A stretch of DNA of 64,000 bases from GCA-2709075 sp964492555 (GCA_964492555.1 CAZBKQ010000001.1:1-64000); one strand, 5' to 3'. Numbered from the stretch's first letter, positions 16,212 through 25,863 are shown. Translations and numbers: made by a program. The notes: generated from the sequence alone by a model not told the origin.

Positions 16212-17346
16212 GACTGATCGCCGCCGATTTCTCGCCCTTGCAAAAACGGCGGCGCTGGGCGGCGCGGCGGGCCTCTTGGGCGGCGCGATTGCCTGGCGCT
16301 CTTTTGATCGCGACGTATTTTCGCTGGCGGATTTCTCCCGGCAAGAATATCTGTCGGCGGCATTGTCGGCATATGGCGAATCCGGGAATTATTTTTGTGC
16401 GGCGGGCGCATTGGCCGCGAGCTACCTGAACAGCCAGCCATGGGCGTTTCAGGTTTCGGACGGCCAGATACTGGTATTCGCGGATCTGGCGCGCTGGACC
16501 GGCGCCGCGGATCCTACGGCGCGCCAACTGTTTATGAGTGTCGGCTGCGCCATCCGGACTATCGAAATCGCCGCCGGGGCGCACGGCGTGCAGGCCCGGA
16601 CATCGATAGTATTGGATGAACAAGCTGTCGATCTAAAGACAGGTGAACTTGTCTTGGTCGCGCAGATTGATTTGGTGCCCGGCGCGCCGGACCAGGAGGC
16701 ACGGAAACTGTCTCCCTTGTTAGCCTCACGCCGGACGAATCGCCATGCACATGACCTCGGACACGGTATTTCGGAGACCGGCATACAATGGCTTCAGAAG
16801 GCCGGAGATACAGACCTGACCAGATTGCTTTTGGTGCCGCATACACAGCGGCGTCACACCGAATTTGCAAAATTGCTGGGGCAGGCAGCGAAATACCGCG
16901 CGGCGGATAACGCCTATACAAATGATGCCGGCCGTTGGTTCCGTTGCATGGAGGCGGATCTGCTTGAAAAACGGGACGGGGAAAATCTCGACTCATTGGG
17001 AATTTCCCCGATCTACCTGCCGATGTGGAAATTCTGGCGATGTCCCTCGCCGCGCACGGTCGCCGATTTTCGGGCTGAAATCGTGGTAGAGCGTGCGCCC
17101 TACAGCAATTTTCTCGGCGCGCTGATGTTGCCTGAGCGGGACAACTCTATGCGGTCGATCGTGGCGGCGGGCCGCATCTGGCAGGAGTTGTGTCTGATAG
17201 CGGCCCGGATTCCACTTTCCGTGCATCCGGTGAGCGCCTTGTCCGAATATTTTCTGACTCCCGGCCATGATGAAGCGAAACGCGCGCGCGCCAGCTTTAC
17301 GAAGGATGTCTCCCGTATGCCGGGCTGGAAGCCCGTGTTGGCGTTT
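16201..17346 (+). CDS. Tat-exported Acg-like nitroreductase-family protein, 3' end lost in assembly gap
   Basis: The start at 16201 opens with a twin-arginine signal peptide: DRRRFLAL at residues 6-13, then an alanine/glycine-rich hydrophobic stretch. Downstream, LNSQPWAF near residue 80 and SRRTNRHAHD near 180 are hallmarks of the Acg subfamily of the FMN-dependent nitroreductase fold. The visible 382 residues are close to full length, but the frame enters a run of 100 N before any stop, so the last residues are unknown. The protein probably binds FMN and works outside the cytoplasm; Acg members have been linked to flavin sequestration and stress, and a true reductase activity is not assured. 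The start overlaps the upstream amidotransferase. Confidence 0.8.
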
Positions 17347-17446
17347 NNNNNNNNNNNNNNNNNNNNNNNNNNNNNNNNNNNNNNNNNNNNNNNNNNNNNN
17401 NNNNNNNNNNNNNNNNNNNNNNNNNNNNNNNNNNNNNNNNNNNNNN
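17347..17446. other. Assembly gap (100 N)
   Basis: Exactly 100 N, the conventional placeholder for a scaffold join of unknown size. It interrupts one gene on each side. Linkage across it depends on the scaffolder, and any frame drawn through it is meaningless. Confidence 0.99.
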
Positions 17447-18383
17447 AAACACCCATTCGCACAAGGTGCGCGCCCAGGACGGGTTGATGCTCATCAATCA
17501 TGAGCGGCTCGGCGGCGAACAACCTGCAGGTTTCGTCGGCGGGATGGGCATTTACGATGTTTCCGACCCGCATAATCCCCGTCATATCGGCAATTGGGAA
17601 ACGCCGGGCAAAGGCGTCCATCGTTTCGATTTCGACGGGCGCTATGCCTACCTGTCGCCGACGGTGGACGGGTTCGTGAACAACATTGTGATGATTCTGG
17701 ATTTTAAGAATCCGGAAAAACCAGAGGAGGTCGGGCGCTGGTGGATACCCGGTCAATGGGAAGCCGGGGGCGAGGAACCGTTCTGGGGCGACGGTGTGGT
17801 GCCGCGTTGCCATCATCCGCTCCGCATGGGGGACAGGCTTTATGTGAGCTACTGGCATCACGGGTTTTTCATCCTCGATATCGAGGATATGTCGAAGCCG
17901 AAACATATTTCCGGTTTTGCGACCAGCCCGGCCTTTCCGCACCCCGAGCACACGGCGCTGCCGATTCCGTTCCCGGTGCAGGACCGCAATCTGCTGATCC
18001 TCGCCGATGAGGACGTGGCCAAGCTGCGGCCGCACGCCCCGGCCCTTTCCTGGGTGGTCGACATAACGATTGAGGAACAGCCGCTGCCGATTTCGACGAT
18101 CCAGCCCAAGGGGCAAGGCGCCGCGCCTGCCCCGCCGATGACAGGCTGTCATCAACCGTCGGAAGTCGTGACCGGGACAGAAATCCCCTTCGCCTGGTTT
18201 GCTCAAGGGTTGCAGATTTTCGATATCAAGGACCCTTACGCGCCCGAGCATGTCGCCTGGTTCCAGCCCGATCCACCGGAAGGATCGGACCGGCTGTCGA
18301 GCAACGACGTCACGATCGATGATCGCGGGTTGATCTATGTCATAGACCGCGTTCGGGGATTGCATATCGTCGAAAGAGTGTAG
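17447..18383 (+). CDS. LVIVD-repeat beta-propeller-like protein, 5' end lost in assembly gap
   Basis: The open frame enters from the gap and gives about 312 residues. It has repeated strands of the form GIYDVSDPHNPRHIG, ILDFKNPEKPEEVG, FILDIEDMSKPKHI and IFDIKDPYAPEHV, roughly 50-70 residues apart. This matches LVIVD repeats that build a beta-propeller. The in-frame GTG at 17466 is not a credible start, since matching sequence continues upstream into the gap, so perhaps 80-100 residues are missing. Several His and Cys residues lie between the repeats (RCHHPL, YWHHGF). Such proteins often accompany aromatic-catabolism operons, and this one is 25 nt before the gentisate-dioxygenase-like gene. 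No catalytic function is established; a binding or scaffold role is as likely as an enzymatic one. Confidence 0.68.
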
Positions 18384-18408
18384 ATCCGCAAACAACGGGG
18401 AGGGTCCC

Positions 18409-19554
18409 ATGGCGGCTTCCACCGATACTGTGTCCACCAACCGCGAGGCGCGGCTTAATGCGCTTTACGACCGGTTGAAGGAGAATGATCTCGCGCCCTA
18501 TTGGGCGGTCGATAGCGGCAACAAGAACGATGAGGACGGGCAGGTGCTGAAAGGCGCCCATGCCGTGCCCTATCACTGGAAATACAGCGATATCGAACCG
18601 ATCCTCTATGAGGCGGCGGAACTCATCACCATGGACGATTCCGAACGCCGTTCGGTGGTGCTGCTCAATCCGGGGCTCGCGCCGGTGCGTGCGACGGTGT
18701 CCTCGCTCTATACCGCCTATCGGCTGAACGATCCGCGCGAAATCATGCCGCCGCACCGCCATTCGATCAACGCGGTCCGGATGGGACTGACCGGCACGCA
18801 GAACTTTACCGGGGTTGAGGGTGAGAACATTACTTTCGGGCCGGGTGATCTGGTGCTGACCCCGGCGGATGCCTGGCACAATCACGGCAATCACGGAGAC
18901 GATTTCGCCGTCAATGTCAGCGTGCTCGATCTGCCGTTGTCGGAATTCCTGAACGCCGCGTCCTTCGAGCATGATTATGTCGAGGAAGACGCCGGCGAGA
19001 AGGTCTCCCTCGCCGAACAGAGCGCCAAATACGCAGAGGATTACTCCGGCAAGGTTTACGGCCATAGCGGTTTGTTGCCGCGATTTGTCGATCATGTGCG
19101 GGGGACCGGTCTCCACTCGCCGAAATATGTCTATCGCTGGGATGAAACACGGTCGCTGCTGGATGAATTCCGCGACCATGACGGCAGTCAGTGGGATGCG
19201 ATCCAGCTTGAATATCGTGATCCGATAAGCGGCCGGACGGTGGTTCCCAGCATGACCTTCTTCGGCCAGCTTCTGCGCCCCGGCGAAAAGACCCTGCCGC
19301 AGCGCCAGAATGCCAGTCTCGTCTGCATTGCGTTCGAGGGCAAAGGCAGGACGGTGGTCGACGATGTCACGATGGAATGGGAACCGTTCGATGCCATCGC
19401 GGTGCCCGGCGGAAGCTGGTTCCACCATGAGAACCTGTCGGCGTCCGAAGACGCCATCCTGTTTGTGACCAGCGATGAACCGACGCTCGGAGCACTTGGT
19501 TTCCACCGCCGGTGGGGCAAGACCGACGGGGGCGATATCGTCCGCCTCGATTAG
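18409..19554 (+). CDS. Gentisate 1,2-dioxygenase-like bicupin
   Basis: The 381-residue protein has two cupin domains. The N-terminal one carries MPPHRHSINAVR (His-x-His metal ligands) and DAWHNHGNHG, and the C-terminal one PGGSWFHHEN. The length and the PHRH motif match gentisate or 1-hydroxy-2-naphthoate dioxygenases, Fe(II) enzymes that open a ring between a carboxyl-bearing and a hydroxyl-bearing carbon. A GGGGAGG ribosome site precedes the ATG at 18409. It is followed by a convergent Rieske oxygenase operon that could make its hydroxylated substrate. The downstream maleylpyruvate isomerase and fumarylpyruvate hydrolase of the classical gentisate route are not in the window, so the true substrate may be another salicylate-like or heteroaromatic acid. 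Confidence 0.83.
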   Translation: MAASTDTVSTNREARLNALYDRLKENDLAPYWAVDSGNKNDEDGQVLKGAHAVPYHWKYSDIEPILYEAAELITMDDSERRSVVLLNPGLAPVRATVSSLYTAYRLNDPREIMPPHRHSINAVRMGLTGTQNFTGVEGENITFGPGDLVLTPADAWHNHGNHGDDFAVNVSVLDLPLSEFLNAASFEHDYVEEDAGEKVSLAEQSAKYAEDYSGKVYGHSGLLPRFVDHVRGTGLHSPKYVYRWDETRSLLDEFRDHDGSQWDAIQLEYRDPISGRTVVPSMTFFGQLLRPGEKTLPQRQNASLVCIAFEGKGRTVVDDVTMEWEPFDAIAVPGGSWFHHENLSASEDAILFVTSDEPTLGALGFHRRWGKTDGGDIVRLD

Positions 19555-19569
19555 CCGGAACCGGGGGGA

Positions 19570-20040
19570 TCAAAAAGGAACGGTGATTCCTTCCATCGCC
19601 GCCTCACAATCGACCAGGTCGACTTTTTTCCAGGCAATCTGAAATCCGCCGCCTGTGCTTTGCAGCCCGTGAAAAAGCGTCCCCGCGAAATCGCGCCGCC
19701 GCTCCAGCCGGTATTCCGCCATGGTGAATTTACTGCGCACCGTGACGATCCCGTCTGCCGCGCCCGTCACGGCGACATTCCCGATCAGGCGGCTGGTCCG
19801 GGGCAGAGGCAGTCCGGCATGCATGGTCTCGCCGCACAGCCGGCGCACGCGTGTTTCCAATAACCGCCGGTCGTCATAGATAATGGAAACATTATCGACC
19901 GGGCTTTCCTGCCCCGCCTGGCTCGGGACCCAGTACCAACCGGTTTCGGTAAACAGCGCCAGCCAGTCCGCAAACCTGTTTTCATCCAGCAGGCTTGCCT
20001 CCTCGAACAAAAAGGCCTCGATGTCGCGCTGATCGCTCAT
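19570..20040 (-). CDS. Ring-hydroxylating dioxygenase beta subunit
   Basis: The 156-residue protein has the small cone-shaped (SnoaL/NTF2-like) fold of aromatic-ring-hydroxylating dioxygenase beta subunits, with the characteristic opening IEAFLFEEASLLDENRFADWLALF and an internal YDDRRLLETRVRRL segment. The subunit supports the alpha3beta3 assembly and has no cofactor of its own. It starts inside the last 4 bases of the alpha gene (ATGA overlap) and is the last gene of a four-gene minus-strand operon. No ferredoxin or reductase gene is close, so electrons must come from elsewhere. Confidence 0.87.
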   Translation of the reverse strand: MSDQRDIEAFLFEEASLLDENRFADWLALFTETGWYWVPSQAGQESPVDNVSIIYDDRRLLETRVRRLCGETMHAGLPLPRTSRLIGNVAVTGAADGIVTVRSKFTMAEYRLERRRDFAGTLFHGLQSTGGGFQIAWKKVDLVDCEAAMEGITVPF

Positions 20041-21356
20041 GCGCCGGTTTCCGTCATCAACGATTTCCAGGCTTCAAATCCGTTCCGGATATGCAACTCG
20101 CTTGTGCCGTTGGCCGCCCGCCAGCCGCCGTTTCCGTCCGGTTCGTCCTTGCCGATTTCCCGCGCCATCGGGATCCACTCCGCGCCGCTGGTCTCCAGCC
20201 CCAGCCGGATGCGGCCATAGGTTTCCAGATCATCCGTCAGCACGGGCGAGGCCACCGCATTCGTGATGTTGGCGAAGCGGATCGTGTCCTCGAACATGTG
20301 ATCGGGCGCGCCTTTGAGGCGGAAACAGAATCCCAGAACGACGGTTCGGTCGACGGATACCGGTTGGATGACCCGCAATTGGCGAAACTGGCTCATGAAG
20401 GAAATATTGGGATAGATATTCGTGTTCCAGCGCCCGACGGAGAGAATTTCCCGCGTACGCTCCTCGCCATATGCGGCGCGCATAGCGGCGATATAGTCCT
20501 GAAAATGCGGGTCTGCCATTGCCGCGACGAGTTTTTCGTCATCGTGGAAATCGCCGAGATAGGCGTGGCCGTTGGGATAGGCCCAGAGCCCCACCTGATT
20601 TTCCCAGAACGCGTAAGGCGCGCCGTTCTGGCGCATCTGGCGCACGGCGATTTCGCCCGCCCCGTCGCTATGCGTCCCGTCATCCTGTTCGCGGGCGGCC
20701 TCGATCGACGAGCGGTGGACGGAATTGGGGTGCAGCCCGTCACAGAGATTTTCCAGATAGAGCTTCCAGTTGCCGTTATAGGCGTGGCGCGCGATGCCGC
20801 CCGCGATTTCGACCCCGCCCGCCGGCGCCCGGTCGATCAGATCGTCGAAGGATGTCGCGATATAGCCGAGATGGTCTTCCAGCGCTGGCCCGTCTTCGGC
20901 GAGGCTCGCGAAGATGAAGCCGCGATATTCGGCGACGCGCGCAACCGGCTTCATCCCCTTGTCGGGGTCATTCAAATCGAAATCGTCTGGATAGCCCTGC
21001 CGCAGCGGCACCGAGAGTAGCGCGCCGTCCGTGTCGAACTGCCAGTCGTGATAACAGCAATGAAACGCGTCGGCGTGGCCCGCTTCATCGCGCAGCACCA
21101 TCGCGCCCCGATGTCCGCAGCGGTTATAAAGCACGCGGATTGAGCCGTCCCGATGCCGGGTCATCACCACCGGCTGCCGTCCGATCCGGGTGCAGAAATA
21201 ATCCCCCGGATTTTTGACCTGGCTTTCATGCCCGACATAAATCCAGCTACGCTCGAAGATGCGCTCCATCTCCAGATCGAATATCGCCGGATCGGTATAG
21301 ACCGATTTATGCACCCGGTCGGGCTGGATCAGATGGTCGAAATCGAGATTGCTCAT
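20037..21356 (-). CDS. Rieske ring-hydroxylating dioxygenase alpha subunit
   Basis: The 439-residue protein is the catalytic subunit of an aromatic-ring-hydroxylating dioxygenase. The Rieske 2Fe-2S site is CGH followed 17 residues later by CCYH, and the mononuclear iron site lies in NLCDGLHPNSVH with two histidines. The start at 21356 gives the family opening MSNLDFDHLI; the frame is open for 24 more codons but these lie in the upstream gene. The spacing to that gene is 10 nt and the beta gene overlaps by 4 nt. It would add both atoms of O2 to an aromatic acid, preparing it for rearomatisation or ring cleavage, possibly by the gentisate-type dioxygenase next door. Preferred substrate unknown. 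Confidence 0.9.
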   Translation of the reverse strand: MSNLDFDHLIQPDRVHKSVYTDPAIFDLEMERIFERSWIYVGHESQVKNPGDYFCTRIGRQPVVMTRHRDGSIRVLYNRCGHRGAMVLRDEAGHADAFHCCYHDWQFDTDGALLSVPLRQGYPDDFDLNDPDKGMKPVARVAEYRGFIFASLAEDGPALEDHLGYIATSFDDLIDRAPAGGVEIAGGIARHAYNGNWKLYLENLCDGLHPNSVHRSSIEAAREQDDGTHSDGAGEIAVRQMRQNGAPYAFWENQVGLWAYPNGHAYLGDFHDDEKLVAAMADPHFQDYIAAMRAAYGEERTREILSVGRWNTNIYPNISFMSQFRQLRVIQPVSVDRTVVLGFCFRLKGAPDHMFEDTIRFANITNAVASPVLTDDLETYGRIRLGLETSGAEWIPMAREIGKDEPDGNGGWRAANGTSELHIRNGFEAWKSLMTETGA

Positions 21357-21366
21357 GGCGGGAAAT

Positions 21367-22743
21367 CTAACGGCGCTTGCGCCTGAGTAAAAGCGCCGAA
21401 AGAGCGGTGGCGCACGCCTCCGGCGCATCGAAGGCCGGGACGCTATGGCGGTTCAGCCGGTTGACGATGGCTGGGGCCGCCGGGCTGGTATAGATGATGA
21501 TCGGCTTTTGCGCCGTGGGCGCCATCTCTATCACCGGGTCGGCGACCAGATCGGGCCGTCCGACGCCGGACGAACCGACGATTGAAAGCACCGCGTCATA
21601 GCGCGGGCTTTCCATTAGCGCCTTGATCGCCCCTTTGATGATATGCGGCTCCAACCCGGCCAGCGTCAGATCGATCGGGTTACGTTCGGCGGAAAATCCA
21701 TCGTGATCGAGCAGGGCGTTCAGCCGCGCAATTGTCGCCTTGTCCGGGTCTGGCGTGGTGAAGCCCGCAAGGCCGCAGACATCGGCGATCAATCCGCCCG
21801 CGCCGCCGGTCGTCGTCAACACGCCAAGCCGTTTGCCTTTAAGAGGCGGGGCGGAAACCAGCGCCATCGGAATATCGATCAGATCGCTGTAACGCTCCGC
21901 CCGGATGATGCCGGCCTGATCGAAAAACCCGCCATAGACGTCATCGGAACCGGCCAGCGCACCGGTATGAGACGCGGCGCTGCGCGCGCCCGCTTCCGAG
22001 CGGCCAACCTTATAGGCGACGATGGCCTTGCTGGCGTTGTGCACCAGCTTTACCGCCCTCCGGAATTTCTCATGATCCCGGATCGCCTCAAGGTAAAGCG
22101 CGAAGGCCTGTGTATCGGGATCGTCCGCCAGCGCCAGCATCAGATCGGCGATTTCGATATCGGCTTCATTACCGGTCGCCGCCAGGTGCGACAGCCCGAT
22201 CCCTTTCTCTGACGCCCGGGACAGCAGCGAGCCCAAAATCCCGCCGCTTTGCGACAGCACGGCGATTTTTCCCGTCACCCGGTCTTCGACATCCAGCGCG
22301 CCCGACGCCGACAGGGTGATGTTGTCGATCAAATTAAGCGTGCCGATGGTATTGGGGCCGAGTAGCCGCATGGCACCGGATGCTTCCACCAGCGCCGTCT
22401 GCCGCTTTGCCCCGGCCGCGCCGGATTCGGCGTAGCCAGCCGCCATGACGATGGCCGCGCCGCAGCCCATTTGTGACAACGCCGCCACCGCCGTCTCCGC
22501 CCGGCCCGGACCCAGCATGACGATACCGGTATCGGGCACGCCGGGAAGATCGCCGATGGAGGGGAAACAGGGCATGCCGTCGATTTCCGTGCGTCCCGAA
22601 TTGACCGGCCAGATCGCGCCGGAAAAACCGTGCTGTTTTAGATAGCGCAGCGGTCGCCCGGCGGTTTTCGACGGATCGGCGGACGCGCCAATGATGGCGA
22701 CGCTTTTCGGCCGGATCAGCCGGTCGAGGGAGGACTCCGTCAC
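21367..22743 (-). CDS. NDP-forming acyl-CoA synthetase, CoA-binding and ligase domains only
   Basis: The 458-residue protein begins with a GTG. It has the CoA-binding domain (PKSVAIIGASADPSKTAG near residue 12) and the succinyl-CoA-synthetase-like domains (IAVLSQSGGILG and ASHTGALAGSDDVYGGFF) of the acetate-CoA ligase family. Full-length bacterial members have about 700 residues because an ATP-grasp domain is attached; here it is absent and no separate beta-subunit gene lies in the window. The gene is 1 nt after the enoyl-CoA hydratase stop and 10 nt before the Rieske alpha start, so it is part of one operon. It should make or break an acyl-CoA thioester, perhaps activating an aromatic or ring-opened acid, but it needs a partner for nucleotide binding. 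Confidence 0.83.
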   Translation of the reverse strand: MTESSLDRLIRPKSVAIIGASADPSKTAGRPLRYLKQHGFSGAIWPVNSGRTEIDGMPCFPSIGDLPGVPDTGIVMLGPGRAETAVAALSQMGCGAAIVMAAGYAESGAAGAKRQTALVEASGAMRLLGPNTIGTLNLIDNITLSASGALDVEDRVTGKIAVLSQSGGILGSLLSRASEKGIGLSHLAATGNEADIEIADLMLALADDPDTQAFALYLEAIRDHEKFRRAVKLVHNASKAIVAYKVGRSEAGARSAASHTGALAGSDDVYGGFFDQAGIIRAERYSDLIDIPMALVSAPPLKGKRLGVLTTTGGAGGLIADVCGLAGFTTPDPDKATIARLNALLDHDGFSAERNPIDLTLAGLEPHIIKGAIKALMESPRYDAVLSIVGSSGVGRPDLVADPVIEMAPTAQKPIIIYTSPAAPAIVNRLNRHSVPAFDAPEACATALSALLLRRKRR

Positions 22744-22744
22744 G

Positions 22745-23554
22745 TCAGCTTTTGCTCTTGTTCAGGAAGGCATTTACCGAATCCTGATGGGCGTCGGTGG
22801 TGTAACAGATGGCCTGCGCCTGACAGCCCAGCGCGAACACTTCCTCCATAGACAGCTCAAATGTCTGATCCATGATCGATTTGGCGAGCGCCACCGCGTC
22901 CGCCGATCCCCTGGTCATGCCGTCAGCCATCGTCACTGCGTCATCCAGCAGCGCATCGGGATCGGAGACCTGTTCGATCATGTTGAGGGAAAGCGCTTCT
23001 TCGGCCGGAACCCGGCGGGCGGAAAATATCAGCTCTTTCGCGCGCGCCAGCCCGACGCGGCGCGGCAGAAAATACATCCCGCCGCCATCCGGGATCAGTC
23101 CGCGCATCACATAGCTGAATACGAAAAACGCCTCGCGCGAAGCGATGACGAAATCACAGGCGAGCGCCAGATCGGCGCCGAGCCCCGCCGCCGGACCGTT
23201 TACCGCCGCGATGGTCGGGACCGACAACTCATGCAGCATGGTCACCGCGTGATGTGTCCGGCGCTGGCGTTTCCAGCCATTCATTGCGACCTTGCCCTGC
23301 GGCGCGGCCAGCCGTTCCTGCATCGCGGCGATATCGCCCCCGGCACAAAACGCCTTGCCCCGGCCGGTGATGACCAGTGCCCGGACCGCTTCGTCCCGGT
23401 TGGCCCAGTCCATGATTGCCATCAGGTCGGTGCGCATGGCGTCATCGACCGCGTTGCGGACTTCAGGCCGGTTTAGCGCGACAATGGCGACGCCGCCGCG
23501 CATTTCCACATCGATATGCGCCGCTGTCGGAATATTTTCGGGATCACTGGGCAT
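22745..23554 (-). CDS. Enoyl-CoA hydratase/isomerase family protein
   Basis: The 269-residue protein is a crotonase-fold enzyme. The oxyanion-hole segments are GKAFCAGGDIAAMQ near residue 75 and AVNGPAAGLGADLALACDF near 120. The start at 23554 is chosen because the frame then opens just before the family sequence VEMRGGVAIVALNRPEVRNA; the upstream extension has no family character. It is the first gene of the minus-strand operon (hydratase, acyl-CoA synthetase, Rieske alpha, beta) and would act on an unsaturated or cyclic acyl-CoA. The usual second catalytic glutamate is not clear by eye, so hydration, isomerisation or ring hydrolysis are all possible. Confidence 0.87.
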   Translation of the reverse strand: MPSDPENIPTAAHIDVEMRGGVAIVALNRPEVRNAVDDAMRTDLMAIMDWANRDEAVRALVITGRGKAFCAGGDIAAMQERLAAPQGKVAMNGWKRQRRTHHAVTMLHELSVPTIAAVNGPAAGLGADLALACDFVIASREAFFVFSYVMRGLIPDGGGMYFLPRRVGLARAKELIFSARRVPAEEALSLNMIEQVSDPDALLDDAVTMADGMTRGSADAVALAKSIMDQTFELSMEEVFALGCQAQAICYTTDAHQDSVNAFLNKSKS

Positions 23555-23638
23555 AGGGGCTATCCATTGCGATTCTGGTTCGATCGCGCATGATACTGAG
23601 CCGTTCCCGCTCCGTATAGCTGGCTTGGGGTTAGATTG

Positions 23639-24073
23639 ATGTACTGGATTCTCGTTCTCTCCGTCGCGCTGTTCATCACCACTTTTTATTTTCACTTCAT
23701 GGCGCTGAAGACGCTGCACCGGTTAAACGTCAAACCGGGCGGCAGAGGCGAATCGCGCTTTGCTGTTACGGTCACGACAATTCTGTTCATTCATATGGTC
23801 GAGATTTCCGCCTACGCGATCGTCTATATGCTGATCGATCACACCGGCTTCGGCGAGTTCAAGGGACAGCCGGTCGAGGGTTTTCGCGACTATCTCTATT
23901 TTTCGATTGTCAGCTACACCACGCTCGGCATCGGCGACATTTACCCCGAAGGGGGCTTGCGTCTGCTGTCCGGGCTGGAGGCGTTGAACGGCCTCTTGCT
24001 GATCGCCTGGTCGGCCTCCTTTACCTATTTCGATATGGAGCGGTTGCGCCGCGCCGGGTTGTCCGACGGGTAG
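23639..24073 (+). CDS. Two-TM ion channel family protein
   Basis: The 144-residue protein has a first transmembrane helix at about residues 2-22, a second near 45-65, a pore region and a last helix near 115-135. The pore contains SYTTLGIGDIYPEGG, a variant of the potassium-channel selectivity filter TVGYGD. This is the small ion channel family common in alphaproteobacteria. ATG at 23639 is preferred to the TTG three bases upstream. It faces away from the enoyl-CoA hydratase gene with 84 bp between and is not obviously linked to the catabolic genes. With IGI in place of VGY, potassium selectivity is uncertain. Confidence 0.8.
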   Translation: MYWILVLSVALFITTFYFHFMALKTLHRLNVKPGGRGESRFAVTVTTILFIHMVEISAYAIVYMLIDHTGFGEFKGQPVEGFRDYLYFSIVSYTTLGIGDIYPEGGLRLLSGLEALNGLLLIAWSASFTYFDMERLRRAGLSDG

Positions 24074-24131
24074 CGGCCCTGTGCAGTAATTCCCGTCCGC
24101 GCTACCATTCGAAAAAACAAGGGAGGTATAA

Positions 24132-25862
24132 ATGGCGCCCTTTGACGGGAAGCTCTTCGACTATGTGGTTATCGGCGGCGGCAGCGCGGGGTGTCCGCTG
24201 GCCTGCCGGCTGTCCGAAGACGCGGAAAATGACGTTTTGCTGTTAGAGGCGGGTGAGGATTTTCCACCGGGCGAACAGCCGGAAATCCTCAATCAGGCCT
24301 TTGTCACGAGCTCGAAAAACAACGAACGGTTTGTGTGGGGCGATCTGAAAGCGGCGTTTTTCCCCCGCCCGTCCAACGCGCCTGATGAACGGCCCCGCCG
24401 GCGCTATCATCAGGGTAAGTTCATCGGCGGCAGTTCGTCCGTCAACGGCATGTGCGCGGTGCGCGGCATCCCCAGTGATTTCGAGGATTGGGAAGCGGCC
24501 GGCGCGAAGGGTTGGGGCTGGGAAGATGTGCTGCCTTACTACCGGAAGCTTGAAAACGACCTGGATTTCGACGGGCCGTTGCATGGTAAGGACGGGCCGA
24601 TCCCGTTGCGCCGCCTGTTCAATGATGTCTGGCCGGGTTTCACGGCCGCCTCATGCCGCGCGTTCGATGCCGCCGGCTGGCCGGATCTGAAGGATCAGAA
24701 CGGGCGGTTCGAGGACGGGTATTTCCCCATTGCGATGAATAATCTGGACGGCAAGCGCATTTCCGCCGCGGTCGGATATCTGACGGCGGCCGTCCGTGCC
24801 CGGCCGAACTTTGATCTACTCGACCAAACGCTCGTCCGGCATCTGATTTTCGAGGGCAAGACCGTCGTCGGCGTCGCCGTGACCCGCAATGGCGAGGATT
24901 TCGACATCAGATCACGCGAAGTGATCGTCAGTACCGGTGCGTTGCATTCTCCGGCCTTGCTGATGCGGTCGGGCATCGGTCCCGGCGCGGCGCTTTCCGA
25001 ACATGGCATAGACGTGATCGCGGACCGGCCCGGGGTCGGGCAGAATCTTCAGGAACATCCGGGGGTCAATTTCGGCGCCTGGCTGAAGCGCCGGGCGCGG
25101 ATTAAGCCCGATCTGCCGACCCATATGATAGCCTCGTTACGCTATTCCTCGAATTTCGACGGCGTGCCCAAAGGCGATATGTATATCGTGCCGACCAACC
25201 GGGCGGCCTGGCATTCCATCGGCAACCAGATCGGCATCATGCAGCTATGGGTCAACCGCTCCTACACACGGGGCGAGGTGACGCTGGCCAGCGCCGATCC
25301 GCGCGACGAACCTCTGGTCGATTTCGATATGTGTTCCGACCGGCGCGATATGGAACGCATGATCGCTGGGGTGAAATTTATGGCGGAAATCTGCGAACGC
25401 CCGGAATTCAAGGACGATGTTGTCGAATTCTTCCCGGTCAGCTATTCCCCCCGCGCCGCGAAATACGGCGTCTATAACACCTGGCAGGCGTTTGAGACCT
25501 GGGTGGGCTCTTTGCTGATGGACGCGTTGCCGCCGGCGCGGCGCTGGATCATCGATCATATGATTTCCGATGGGCCCACGATCGCCGAGCTGGCCTCCGA
25601 TGAAACAGTTTGCGAACAATGGATCCGCCGCACCGTGTTGGGCCACTGGCATGCTTCCTGTACCTGCAAGATGGGGACGGAAGACGACCCGATAGCGGTG
25701 ACCGGCCCGTCCGGCAAGGTCTATGGCGTTGACGGTTTGCGGGTTGCCGATGCCTCCATCATGCCGCTGGTGCCCTGCGCCAACACCAATCTCACCTCGA
25801 TCATGATCGGCGAAAAGGTCGCCGATATGATCAAGGCCGAAAAACAGAATAAGGCCGCCTGA
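24132..25862 (+). CDS. GMC-family FAD oxidoreductase (choline/alcohol dehydrogenase-like)
   Basis: The 576-residue protein is a glucose-methanol-choline oxidoreductase. The FAD-binding motif VVIGGGSAGCPLACRL starts near residue 12, the GGSSSVNGM segment (second FAD site) lies near 98, and the active-site block GHWHASCTCKMG places His505 and His507 where the catalytic histidine is expected, followed by the NTNLTSIMIGEK end motif. AGGGAGG precedes the ATG. It would oxidise a primary or secondary alcohol and reduce FAD, passing electrons to oxygen or a carrier. The AhpD-like gene starts 1 nt after its stop and an alpha/beta hydrolase follows, so the three form an operon. Confidence 0.9.
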   Translation: MAPFDGKLFDYVVIGGGSAGCPLACRLSEDAENDVLLLEAGEDFPPGEQPEILNQAFVTSSKNNERFVWGDLKAAFFPRPSNAPDERPRRRYHQGKFIGGSSSVNGMCAVRGIPSDFEDWEAAGAKGWGWEDVLPYYRKLENDLDFDGPLHGKDGPIPLRRLFNDVWPGFTAASCRAFDAAGWPDLKDQNGRFEDGYFPIAMNNLDGKRISAAVGYLTAAVRARPNFDLLDQTLVRHLIFEGKTVVGVAVTRNGEDFDIRSREVIVSTGALHSPALLMRSGIGPGAALSEHGIDVIADRPGVGQNLQEHPGVNFGAWLKRRARIKPDLPTHMIASLRYSSNFDGVPKGDMYIVPTNRAAWHSIGNQIGIMQLWVNRSYTRGEVTLASADPRDEPLVDFDMCSDRRDMERMIAGVKFMAEICERPEFKDDVVEFFPVSYSPRAAKYGVYNTWQAFETWVGSLLMDALPPARRWIIDHMISDGPTIAELASDETVCEQWIRRTVLGHWHASCTCKMGTEDDPIAVTGPSGKVYGVDGLRVADASIMPLVPCANTNLTSIMIGEKVADMIKAEKQNKAA

Positions 25863-25863
25863 C

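Noticed and set aside
17100..18440. A frame on the minus strand that runs through the N gap
   Set aside because: It depends on unknown bases, and the plus-strand frames on both sides have clear family sequence.
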